From Lachnospiraceae bacterium UBA1753 (GTDB lineage Bacteria; Bacillota; Clostridia; Lachnospirales; Lachnospiraceae), in assembly GCA_002317595.1 (NCBI GenBank), contig DCHL01000035.1:33711-39384 (forward strand): a stretch of DNA of 5,674 nt. Direction: 5' to 3'. Shown in pieces: positions 1-5,674 of the stretch (positions within the stretch are counted from its first letter, which is position 1; every line of letters begins with the position of its first letter). The notes under the pieces are model-generated. The model was given only the letters and a program-made list of their open reading frames with translations, was not told where the DNA came from and did not search any database. Position numbers and translations under genes: made by a program.

Positions 1-1263
1 GTTGAAGATGCCATGTCCTTTGCAAGGGAGAAGGACTGTTTTGGAATGCTTGACAGATACAGCGAAGAGGAATTCTCGGAGGCAGTTGCGGAAATCTGTG
101 AACTTGCCAACTCGGGTAATCTCTATCAGACCGACATTTATGAGCAGTACGTTGATTCTCTTAAGGACAGGGAGACTGTTGTCAAGGCTCTTTGTCTTCA
201 TATTGCACATGACTGCAATCTGAGATGTAAGTACTGTTTTGCGGAAGAGGGAGAGTATCATGGAAGAAGAGCGCTCATGTCCTATGAGGTAGGAAAGAAA
301 GCACTTGATTTCCTGATTGAGAATTCTGGAGCAAGACGGAATCTTGAGGTTGATTTCTTTGGCGGTGAGCCCTTAATGAACTGGGATGTTGTGAAACAGC
401 TGGTTGAGTATGGGCGCAGCAGGGAGAAGGAGACTGGTAAGAATTTCCGTTTTACACTCACGACTAACGGTGTGCTTCTGAATGATGATATTCTTGAATT
501 TGCAAACCGTGAGATGGGCAATGTTGTATGTAGCATTGACGGGCGCAAGGAAGTCAATGATGCCATGAGGCCTCTTAGGGGCGGCCAGGGAAGTTATGAT
601 ATCATTCTTCCTAAGTTCAAGCTGGTTGCGTCTTCGAGAAATCAGACAAATTATTATGTGCGCGGTACGTACACGCATTTTAATACCGACTTTGCAAATG
701 ATGTCATCCATCTTATGGATGAAGGATTTGAACAGATATCTGTGGAACCTGTTGTGGCAGAGCCCTCTGAGGCTTATGCACTTACAGAGGAAGATATTCC
801 AGGACTTCTTGAGCAGTATGACCTGCTTGCTGATGAGATAATTAAGCGGCGCAAGGCAGGGAAGTTCGTTAATTTCTTCCACTTTATGATTGACCTTGAA
901 GGCGGGCCATGTGTGGCCAAGAGGCTTTCGGGATGTGGTTCGGGTTCCGAATACCTGGCTGTGACGCCCTGGGGAGATTTATATCCCTGTCATCAGTTTG
1001 TTGGTAAGGAAGAATTCCTGATGGGAAATGTGGATGATGGAGTTGTCCGCACCGACCTTCGGGATAAGTTCAAGAATTGCAATGTGTACACTAAGGAGAA
1101 GTGCCGGACCTGTTTTGCAAAGTTTTACTGCAGCGGCGGCTGTGCAGCCAATTCATATAATTTCACCGGTGATGTGAATGGTAGTTATGATATAGGCTGT
1201 GAACTTCAAAGAAAGCGAATCGAATGTGCAATCCGTATCAAGGCTGCACTCGCTGATGAATAA
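1..1263 (+). CDS. scfB: SCIFF peptide maturase ScfB, radical SAM/SPASM enzyme (5' end outside window)
   Basis: Radical SAM enzyme that uses S-adenosylmethionine and Fe-S clusters to form Cys thioether cross-links in the ribosomally made SCIFF peptide (ranthipeptide class). The frame is open from base 1, so the Met codon at 13 is internal. The family usually has roughly 440-470 residues and 420 codons are present, so only part of the N-terminal peptide-recognition region is missing. The radical SAM motif CNLRCKYC (CX3CX2C) has its Cys codons at 214, 226 and 235. It is followed by FFGGEPLMNWD (GGE motif, about 358-390), TTNGVLL and SIDGRKEVND. The C-terminal SPASM-type auxiliary cluster region has Cys at 910, 934 and 988 (CX12GX4C from 934), then 1102, 1111, 1129 and 1141 (CX2CX5CX3C), and 1198. 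The strings NFFHFMIDLEGGPC and YPCHQFVG are as I recall them from SCIFF maturases. The substrate gene scfA is expected just upstream, outside the window. Cytoplasmic. The family assignment is strong; the substrate is inferred from the family. Confidence 0.93.
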   Translation, partial: VEDAMSFAREKDCFGMLDRYSEEEFSEAVAEICELANSGNLYQTDIYEQYVDSLKDRETVVKALCLHIAHDCNLRCKYCFAEEGEYHGRRALMSYEVGKKALDFLIENSGARRNLEVDFFGGEPLMNWDVVKQLVEYGRSREKETGKNFRFTLTTNGVLLNDDILEFANREMGNVVCSIDGRKEVNDAMRPLRGGQGSYDIILPKFKLVASSRNQTNYYVRGTYTHFNTDFANDVIHLMDEGFEQISVEPVVAEPSEAYALTEEDIPGLLEQYDLLADEIIKRRKAGKFVNFFHFMIDLEGGPCVAKRLSGCGSGSEYLAVTPWGDLYPCHQFVGKEEFLMGNVDDGVVRTDLRDKFKNCNVYTKEKCRTCFAKFYCSGGCAANSYNFTGDVNGSYDIGCELQRKRIECAIRIKAALADE

Positions 1264-1291
1264 AACATAATTTTGAAAGGAAGTAATAAAA

Positions 1292-3442
1292 ATGAAGAAG
1301 AACAAAGCGATAGCTGTACTTCTTATCCTGGTTCTGCTGATTGCAGGTCTCGGTTACGTGACTGTTTTCGGTGTTGGAGCAGAGAAGAGCGGTTCTGCTA
1401 AGGACATCAAGCTTGGTCTTGATCTTGCCGGCGGTGTGTCCATCACATATCAGGTAGTTGGTGATGAGAAGCCCTCGACAGAGGATATGAATGACACTAT
1501 CTATAAGCTGCAGAAGAGAGTAGAAGGATACTCTACAGAGGCTCAGGTATATCAGGAAGGTACAGACAGAATCAATATCGAGATTCCTGGTGTTACTGAT
1601 GCCAATGCAATCCTGGAAGAGCTTGGTAAGCCTGGTTCACTCTATTTCCTTGATTCTGCTGGAGAAGTAGTAGTTGAGGGTACTCAGGTAAAGAGTGCAA
1701 CAGCTGAGACACAGAGCGACAAGTCCGGCAACAAGGAGTATGTAGTTGCCCTTGAGCTTGATGATACTGGTGCAGCTGCATTTGCAGAGGCAACCAAGAA
1801 GGCGGCTCCCACACATGACATCATCTACATTATGTATGATGACGCTGTTGTAAGCGCTCCTTCAGTTCAGACTGAGATTGACGGCGGACAGTGTGTAATC
1901 ACAGGTATGGAGAGCTATGAAGCAGCAGAGCAGCTTGCTTCTACAATCAGAATCGGTGGACTTAAGCTTGAGCTCGAGGAGCTCCGTTCCAACGTAGTTG
2001 GTGCTCAGCTTGGTTCTACAGCTATTGATACTTCACTCAAGGCTGCTGCAATCGGTTTTGTCATCGTAGCTATCTTCATGATTGCTGTATACTGGATTCC
2101 TGGCGTGGCTTCAGTGCTCGCTCTTATCCTTTACGTAATTCTTGAACTCCTTCTTCTTGTTGGATTCAATATTACACTTACACTTCCCGGTATTGCAGGT
2201 ATCATCCTGTCAATCGGTATGGCAGTTGATGCCAACGTTATTATCTTCGCGCGTATCCGTGAGGAGATCTCTTCAGGCAAGACGGTTCAGTCTGCGATGA
2301 AGATTGGTTACGAGAAGGCGCTGTCAGCTATCATTGACGGTAACGTGACAACACTTCTTGCTGCTGTTGTCCTTATGGTTAAGGGCTCAGGTACAGTTAA
2401 GGGCTTTGCTCAGACACTGTTCCTTGGTATCGTTCTTTCGATGATTACAGCTCTGTTTGTAACAAAGCTCATCATGAATGCATTCTATGCAATCGGACTT
2501 AAGGACGAGAAGTTCTATGGTCAGGCTAAGGAACTTAAGCCTATCAACTTTGTTGGAAAGAAGCCTGTATTCTTTATTATTTCAGCACTTCTTATCATCT
2601 CTGGATTTGTATTCATGGGTGTTAACAAGTCATCTACAGGCAACATCCTGAATTACTCACTTGAGTTCATGGGTGGTACTTCTTCGAATGTAACATTTAA
2701 TGAGGATATGTCCATTGAGGCTCTTGAGTCACAGGTTATTCCTGAGATTACAGCAATCACAGGTGATGGAAATGTTCAGCAGTCTAAGGTTGCCGGAACA
2801 AATGAGGTAATCTTTAAGACACGTACTCTCACAGTTGCTGAGAGAGAGCAGTTCAATTCAATGATGAATGAGAAGTTTGGTGTCGCTGAGGAGAATATCC
2901 AGACTGAGACAATCAGTTCAACAATCTCAAATGAGATGAAGGCTGATTCAGTTGTTGCGGTTCTTATTGCAGTAATCCTTATGCTGATTTACATCTGGTT
3001 CAGGTTCAAGGATGTCAGATTCGGAGCATCAGCAGTTCTCTGTCTGGTGCATGACGTACTTGTTGTTCTTGCGTTCTATGCAGCTGCAAAGGTATCTGTA
3101 GGTAACACATTCATCGCATGTATGCTTACCATCGTCGGATATTCAATCAATGCAACTATCGTTGTATTTGACCGTGTTCGTGAGAACCTCCGCGGTGCAA
3201 AGGCTGAGCTTGACGAGATTGTAAATAAGTCAATCACTCAGACACTTACAAGAAGTATCTTCACTTCACTTACAACCTTCGTAATGGTTGCAGCACTCTA
3301 CGCACTTGGTGTTACATCAATCCGTGAGTTTGCTCTTCCTCTTATGGTTGGTATCATCTGTGGTACTTACTCTTCAGTATGTGTTGCAGGTTCACTGTGG
3401 TATGTATTCAGAACAAAGATTGTTAAGAAGGCTGCTAAGTAA
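1292..3442 (+). CDS. secDF: Fused protein-export membrane protein SecDF
   Basis: Membrane motor that assists SecYEG/SecA by pulling exported chains outward using the ion gradient. At 716 residues it matches single-chain SecDF proteins such as that of Bacillus subtilis. The SecD half has TM1 (about residues 6-27), motif LGLDLAGG (41-48), an extracytoplasmic P1 domain (about 50-235), and TM2-TM6 (about 250-396) including GMAVDANVIIFARIREE with conserved Asp313. The SecF half starts near residue 424, with TM7 (425-444), the SLEFMGGT motif (457-464), a P4 domain to about 550, and five further TMs including the motif around GYSINATIVVFDRVREN (615-631) and TLTRS with Arg654. The ATG start has AGGAAG at 1278-1283, 8 nt upstream. 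The gene lies 28 nt after scfB with no terminator between, so co-transcription is likely. Oddity: the SecF motif normally has Asp where this protein has Ala621. Arg codons are almost all CGT/AGA (one AGG in 16), unlike recJ, which suggests selection for high expression. Confidence 0.97.
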   Translation: MKKNKAIAVLLILVLLIAGLGYVTVFGVGAEKSGSAKDIKLGLDLAGGVSITYQVVGDEKPSTEDMNDTIYKLQKRVEGYSTEAQVYQEGTDRINIEIPGVTDANAILEELGKPGSLYFLDSAGEVVVEGTQVKSATAETQSDKSGNKEYVVALELDDTGAAAFAEATKKAAPTHDIIYIMYDDAVVSAPSVQTEIDGGQCVITGMESYEAAEQLASTIRIGGLKLELEELRSNVVGAQLGSTAIDTSLKAAAIGFVIVAIFMIAVYWIPGVASVLALILYVILELLLLVGFNITLTLPGIAGIILSIGMAVDANVIIFARIREEISSGKTVQSAMKIGYEKALSAIIDGNVTTLLAAVVLMVKGSGTVKGFAQTLFLGIVLSMITALFVTKLIMNAFYAIGLKDEKFYGQAKELKPINFVGKKPVFFIISALLIISGFVFMGVNKSSTGNILNYSLEFMGGTSSNVTFNEDMSIEALESQVIPEITAITGDGNVQQSKVAGTNEVIFKTRTLTVAEREQFNSMMNEKFGVAEENIQTETISSTISNEMKADSVVAVLIAVILMLIYIWFRFKDVRFGASAVLCLVHDVLVVLAFYAAAKVSVGNTFIACMLTIVGYSINATIVVFDRVRENLRGAKAELDEIVNKSITQTLTRSIFTSLTTFVMVAALYALGVTSIREFALPLMVGIICGTYSSVCVAGSLWYVFRTKIVKKAAK

Positions 3443-3468
3443 TTTTGTCTAATATACTTTGAGGCTAC

Positions 3469-3503
3469 GACCGGCATCGGGGTGACCCGGGCCGGTCTTT
3501 CTT
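3469..3503 (+). terminator. Intrinsic terminator after secDF
   Basis: Left arm GACCGGC (3469-3475) pairs perfectly with GCCGGTC (3491-3497). Inside it, CGGG (3478-3481) pairs with CCCG (3486-3489) around a GTGA (GNRA-type) tetraloop, leaving a small bulge of AT on one side and G on the other. The stem is followed immediately by TTTCTT (3498-3503). The GC-rich stem plus U-rich tail fits a rho-independent terminator for the scfB-secDF unit. The tail is interrupted by C, so read-through into recJ is possible. It sits 26 nt after the secDF stop. Confidence 0.75.
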
Positions 3504-3545
3504 GTCATAAGGAGGGGCCCGCGAAGCGGGAGGATTCCTTATGAT
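3504..3545 (+). promoter_or_regulatory. Long stem-loop in the recJ leader covering a possible start codon
   Basis: TCATAAGGA (3505-3513) is the exact reverse complement of TCCTTATGA (3536-3544), with a G-U pair possible at the outside (3504/3545). Within it, CCCGC (3518-3522) pairs with GCGGG (3526-3530) around a GAA triloop, so the RNA could form a two-part hairpin with an internal loop. There is no U-tract after it, so it is not a standard terminator. The 3' arm contains the ATG at 3541 and the inner stem contains part of the GGGAGG ribosome-binding sequence, so folding would hide the small ORF start. The pairing is seen directly; a regulatory role is inference. Confidence 0.5.
3510..3529 (+). 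repeat. Imperfect direct repeat, copy 1 (AGGAGGG/CCCGCGAAG element)
   Basis: This 20-base segment matches 3608-3627 at 18 of 20 positions, 98 bases apart. The differences are G/A at 3517 versus 3615 and C/T at 3527 versus 3625. It contains a strong Shine-Dalgarno-like AGGAGGGG followed by a palindromic core that, with the next G, reads CCCGC-GAA-GCGGG. This copy keeps the full 5-bp palindrome, but a GCG sits where copy 2 has the GTG start of recJ. Confidence 0.65.
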
Positions 3546-3609
3546 CAACGAAGAAATGCTTGCATTTCTGAGAATAGGCAGGATGATAATGGAATCAACT
3601 GAGTCGTAG
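3541..3609 (+). CDS. Possible 22-codon leader ORF upstream of recJ
   Basis: ATG at 3541 opens a frame that ends at TAG 3607-3609. The peptide begins MINEEMLAFLRIGRMIME and ends STES. GGGAGG at 3528-3533 lies 7 nt upstream, a good ribosome-binding spacing. The stop codon overlaps the first base of the recJ ribosome-binding sequence, an arrangement that would allow translational coupling. Against it, the peptide is very short and matches no family I know, and both its start codon and ribosome-binding sequence lie in a predicted hairpin. It may be a leader peptide or only a chance frame. Confidence 0.3.
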   Translation: MINEEMLAFLRIGRMIMESTES

Positions 3610-3627
3610 GAGGGACCCGCGAAGTGG
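3608..3627 (+). repeat. Imperfect direct repeat, copy 2, carrying the recJ RBS and GTG start
   Basis: Second copy of the element at 3510-3529 (18 of 20 identical). Here the palindromic core is weakened to CCGC-GAA-GTGG (one G-U pair, outer C/A mismatch), and the GTG in the 3' arm is the recJ start codon. The upstream AGGAGGGA serves as ribosome binding site. Confidence 0.65.
3609..3614 (+). promoter_or_regulatory. recJ ribosome binding site that fixes the GTG start
   Basis: GGAGGG lies 9 nt before GTG 3624. No ATG lies in the recJ frame between here and the first conserved residues, and the first in-frame ATG (3669) falls inside the conserved N-terminal region without a comparable upstream site. 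GTG 3624 is therefore the best start. Confidence 0.75.
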
Positions 3628-5369
3628 AAAAATGGGTTGAAATCAGAAAAGGCGGAGACTTTGTGGAGATGGGGCGTAGGCTTGGCGTGTCACCCGTGGT
3701 GGCCAGGCTTATGGCAAACCGTGACGTTCCTGAAGAGGAGATGGAAATATATCTCAGGGGGACAACGGCAGATATGTATGACCCTAAGCTCCTAAAGGAT
3801 GCTGAGCTTGCCGCATCAATAATCGTTGAGGCAATCAGGAATGGTGAGAAGATCAGGGTGATTGGAGATTACGATGTGGATGGGGTGTGCTCCTCTACTA
3901 TAGTCGAGAGCAGCGTCCTTGACTGCCAGATGGCAATTCATGGCAGGGAGGACAGGAGTCTTGTGGACACAAAGCTTCCCAACAGGATTACTGATGGATA
4001 TGGTCTCAATGTAAGGCTGATTGATGAGGCGGCTGCAGACGGAGTGAAGCTTATTGTCACGACGGATAATGGAATCGCGGCGAAGAGAGAGATAGAGCAT
4101 GCAAAGAGTCTTGGGATTAAGGTTATAGTAACTGATCATCACGAGGTGCCCTATGTTGAAGAGGATGGCGTGAGAAAGTATGTCATTCCAGAGGCTGATG
4201 CTGTGGTTAATCCGAAGCAGGAGGACTGCTCTTATCCCTACAAGATGCTCTGTGGCGGTGGTGTGGCATATAAGCTGTCACAGCTGATGTCTGATCTGGC
4301 AGGGTTTGACAACAGGGAAAAATATCTGGACCTTGCTGCTGTGGCTACGATAGCAGATGTGATGCCACTTACTGGGGAAAATAGGATTATTGTCAGACTG
4401 GGTCTTGAGAGGCTGATGCGCACCGAGAATCTTGGAATGCAGACACTGATTGCGGCCTGCGGACTGGAAGGCCGTATCAGTGTATATCATGTGGGCTTTG
4501 TGATTGGGCCAACGATTAATGCGACAGGAAGACTTGACAGTGCCGAGAGGGCGCAGGAACTGCTCATGTGTACAGACAGGATCAGGGCGTCTGAAATAGC
4601 AGGTGAGCTGGTGTCTTATAACTCCCAGAGAAAAGGAATGACCGAGGCCGGCGTCAGCAGAGGAATCTCAATTCTGGAGGAGGGCGATGCTCTTCAGGAC
4701 GTGATTGTCCTGTATATGCCTGACTGTCATGAAAGCCTTGCGGGAATCATTGCCGGAAAGATAAAGGAAAAATATAATCATCCTGCAATTGTAATCACAA
4801 AGACTGCGGATGGCGTTAAGGGTTCCGGCCGCTCAATAGACAAGTATGACATGTTTGAAAAACTGAATGAAGTCAAGGATATGTTCTCGAAGTTTGGAGG
4901 CCATAAGATGGCTGCAGGAATATCGATGGATGCAGCTGATGATGAGGAACGAGAGGCTAAGGTGAGCCTGCTGGCCAGGCGCCTTAATGAAAACTCAGGA
5001 CTTTCGGCAGAAGATTTCTATTCTAAGGTTGAGATTGATATGGCGCTTCCGTTCTCTTTTGTGACGGAACAGCTGATTGAGGAACTTGACTGCATTTCAC
5101 CCTGCGGAATGGGGAACAGGACACCTCTGTTTGCCGCAAAAAATGTGAGGGTAACAAACGGAAAGGTGCTTGGAAAGAATAGGAATACTTTCAAGGCCTA
5201 TGCGGAAGATGGCTCAGGAGCACGCTTTGAACTTCTGATTTTTGGCGAGGCGGACAGGCTCATGCAGGAACTCAACGGAAGAAGCGATGTGCTGCTGACA
5301 TTTTATCCTGACATCAACGAGTTTGCAGGCAGACGGACTATACAGCTGAAGGCAAAAAATTATAAGTAA
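3624..5369 (+). CDS. recJ: Single-stranded-DNA-specific exonuclease RecJ
   Basis: Cytoplasmic 5'-3' exonuclease of the DHH phosphoesterase family, used in recombinational repair, mismatch repair and stalled-fork processing. At 581 residues it is in the normal range for bacterial RecJ. The metal-binding motifs are intact: GDYDVDG (Asp82, 84, 86), TDNG (Asp148), TDHHEVP (Asp171-His172-His173) and IADVMPL (Asp245). Then come GRLDSAERA, LAGIIAGKIKEKY, GSGRS and the DHHA1 motif FGGHKMAAG (Gly425-Gly426-His427). The C-terminal part (about 465-581) fits the OB-fold domain. The GTG start is supported by GGAGGG at 3609-3614. Oddity: the stretch between motif I and VDTKLPNRI seems 8-9 residues longer than I expect. 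Arg codons are about half AGG (roughly 20 of 41), unlike secDF, consistent with lower expression. No convincing promoter is visible in front of it, so it may depend on read-through past the hairpin at 3469-3503. Confidence 0.95.
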   Translation: MEKWVEIRKGGDFVEMGRRLGVSPVVARLMANRDVPEEEMEIYLRGTTADMYDPKLLKDAELAASIIVEAIRNGEKIRVIGDYDVDGVCSSTIVESSVLDCQMAIHGREDRSLVDTKLPNRITDGYGLNVRLIDEAAADGVKLIVTTDNGIAAKREIEHAKSLGIKVIVTDHHEVPYVEEDGVRKYVIPEADAVVNPKQEDCSYPYKMLCGGGVAYKLSQLMSDLAGFDNREKYLDLAAVATIADVMPLTGENRIIVRLGLERLMRTENLGMQTLIAACGLEGRISVYHVGFVIGPTINATGRLDSAERAQELLMCTDRIRASEIAGELVSYNSQRKGMTEAGVSRGISILEEGDALQDVIVLYMPDCHESLAGIIAGKIKEKYNHPAIVITKTADGVKGSGRSIDKYDMFEKLNEVKDMFSKFGGHKMAAGISMDAADDEEREAKVSLLARRLNENSGLSAEDFYSKVEIDMALPFSFVTEQLIEELDCISPCGMGNRTPLFAAKNVRVTNGKVLGKNRNTFKAYAEDGSGARFELLIFGEADRLMQELNGRSDVLLTFYPDINEFAGRRTIQLKAKNYK

Positions 5370-5394
5370 CAGCCTACAGACTCTTGTGCCTTTG

Positions 5395-5423
5395 TTGTTA
5401 ATCATATCTAAATATGGTAAAAT
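5395..5423 (+). promoter_or_regulatory. Sigma-A-type promoter for the downstream membrane-protein gene
   Basis: -35 TTGTTA (5395-5400), a 17-nt spacer, and -10 TAAAAT (5418-5423) preceded by TGG, giving an extended -10 (TGnTAAAAT). The predicted transcription start is near 5430, leaving a short leader of about 18 nt with the ribosome binding site. It lies just after recJ, so the next gene probably has its own transcript. Confidence 0.65.
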
Positions 5424-5438
5424 AATCCCGATTATTTT
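5419..5438. promoter_or_regulatory. Perfect 9-bp dyad over the -10 and transcription start (candidate operator)
   Basis: AAAATAATC (5419-5427) and GATTATTTT (5430-5438) are exact reverse complements separated by CC. The dyad overlaps the -10 element and predicted start site and ends where the ribosome-binding sequence begins. This position suits a repressor operator. As RNA the stem would be almost all A-U with a tiny loop, so it would make only a poor terminator for recJ. Confidence 0.5.
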
Positions 5439-5447
5439 GAGGTGGAT

Positions 5448-5674
5448 ATGAATAGTAAAAGGTTCTTTGTCATGCTTGTGCCTTTTCTGGCAATAGCGTG
5501 CTTTTACATTTTATATATTGTTTGTCAGCGTGGATCTGGTAATAGTCTTCCTGGGGTTAGCAGTGATTCGCAGGTGGCAGGAATTGTCGTGCCCGCAGAT
5601 GAAAATGAAGGGATATCCTATGATGTGAGCGGCTTTTTAAAGGATGGAGGATATATTTTATTCCTTCCTACCAG
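5448..5674 (+). CDS. Membrane-anchored protein of unknown function (N-terminus; 3' end outside window)
   Basis: An open frame from ATG 5448 runs to the window end (75 codons plus two bases). GAGGTG at 5439-5444 is a ribosome binding site, and a good promoter lies just upstream. The protein starts MNSKRFF, with positive residues before a hydrophobic segment at about residues 6-26, then QRGSGNS and a Ser/Gly/Asp/Glu-rich stretch. This is the pattern of an uncleaved signal anchor with an outward-facing domain. The visible end includes YDVSGFLKDGG followed by YILFLPT. That last piece vaguely recalls the region after the anchor in some Lachnospiraceae surface proteins, including CotH-kinase-type ones, but this is too weak to name the gene. 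It lies 78 nt after recJ and is probably transcribed separately. Confidence 0.75.
   Translation, partial: MNSKRFFVMLVPFLAIACFYILYIVCQRGSGNSLPGVSSDSQVAGIVVPADENEGISYDVSGFLKDGGYILFLPT

Noticed and set aside
13..15. ATG at 13 as the start of scfB
   Set aside because: The frame is open upstream to base 1, there is no ribosome-binding sequence before it, and the family has additional N-terminal residues, so this Met is internal.
373..882. Long reverse-strand open frame inside scfB (169 codons)
   Set aside because: It lies wholly opposite a well-conserved enzyme gene and its translation resembles no family; it is a shadow frame. The same applies to the reverse frames in secDF and recJ.
934..945. 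Possible loss of a cluster Cys in ScfB (GCGSG rather than GCGCG)
   Set aside because: The SPASM spacing CX12GX4C is still met by the Cys at 934, and I recall GCGSG in other members, so this seems normal variation.
1966..1985. Inverted repeat GAGCTC-GAG-GAGCTC within secDF
   Set aside because: It arises from repeated Glu-Leu codons in conserved coding sequence; no reason to see a separate function.
3450..3458. TAATAT/TATACT as a promoter for recJ
   Set aside because: No acceptable -35 lies 16-18 nt upstream (TTGTTA at 3420-3425 is 27 nt away), and transcription would run straight into the terminator hairpin.
3488..3521. CGGGCC (3488-3493) pairing with GGCCCG (3516-3521) as an antiterminator
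   Set aside because: The downstream strand is made only after the terminator has acted, so this pairing could not prevent termination; the match is also only 6 bp.
5499..5501. Cys18 of the last protein as a lipoprotein attachment site (AIAC)
   Set aside because: Strongly hydrophobic residues continue for about eight positions after this Cys, which fits a transmembrane anchor better than a cleaved lipoprotein signal.

Overview
The window looks like chromosomal DNA from an anaerobic Firmicute of class Clostridia, most likely a Lachnospiraceae member (Butyrivibrio/Roseburia-like). I base this on the gene set and order (SCIFF maturase, then a fused SecDF, then RecJ), on the protein sequences as I remember these families, and on strong Shine-Dalgarno sites. 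All genes are on the + strand. No tRNA, rRNA, CRISPR array or insertion sequence is visible.

Layout: (1) 1-1263 is the 3' part of scfB, the radical SAM/SPASM enzyme that installs thioether bonds in the small Cys-rich SCIFF peptide; its start and presumably the peptide gene scfA lie upstream. (2) 1292-3442 is secDF, a single-chain fusion of the SecD and SecF export-motor subunits, 28 nt after scfB and probably co-transcribed with it. (3) 3443-3623 is a structured spacer. It holds a good intrinsic terminator hairpin, a second long hairpin, a possible 22-codon ORF, and two imperfect copies of a GGAGGG/CCCGCGAAG element, the second of which forms the recJ ribosome binding site. (4) 3624-5369 is recJ, a 581-residue single-strand exonuclease starting at GTG. 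(5) 5370-5447 is a short spacer with a good sigma-A-type promoter overlapped by a perfect 9-bp dyad. (6) From 5448 to the window end is the N-terminus of an unidentified membrane-anchored protein.

The linkage of peptide maturation (ScfB) with membrane protein export (SecDF) and DNA repair (RecJ) is a familiar Clostridia arrangement rather than a new system. The points most worth a second look are an Asp-to-Ala change at the proton-relay position in the SecF half of SecDF, the repeated hairpin/RBS element in front of recJ, and the dyad overlying the promoter of the last gene.
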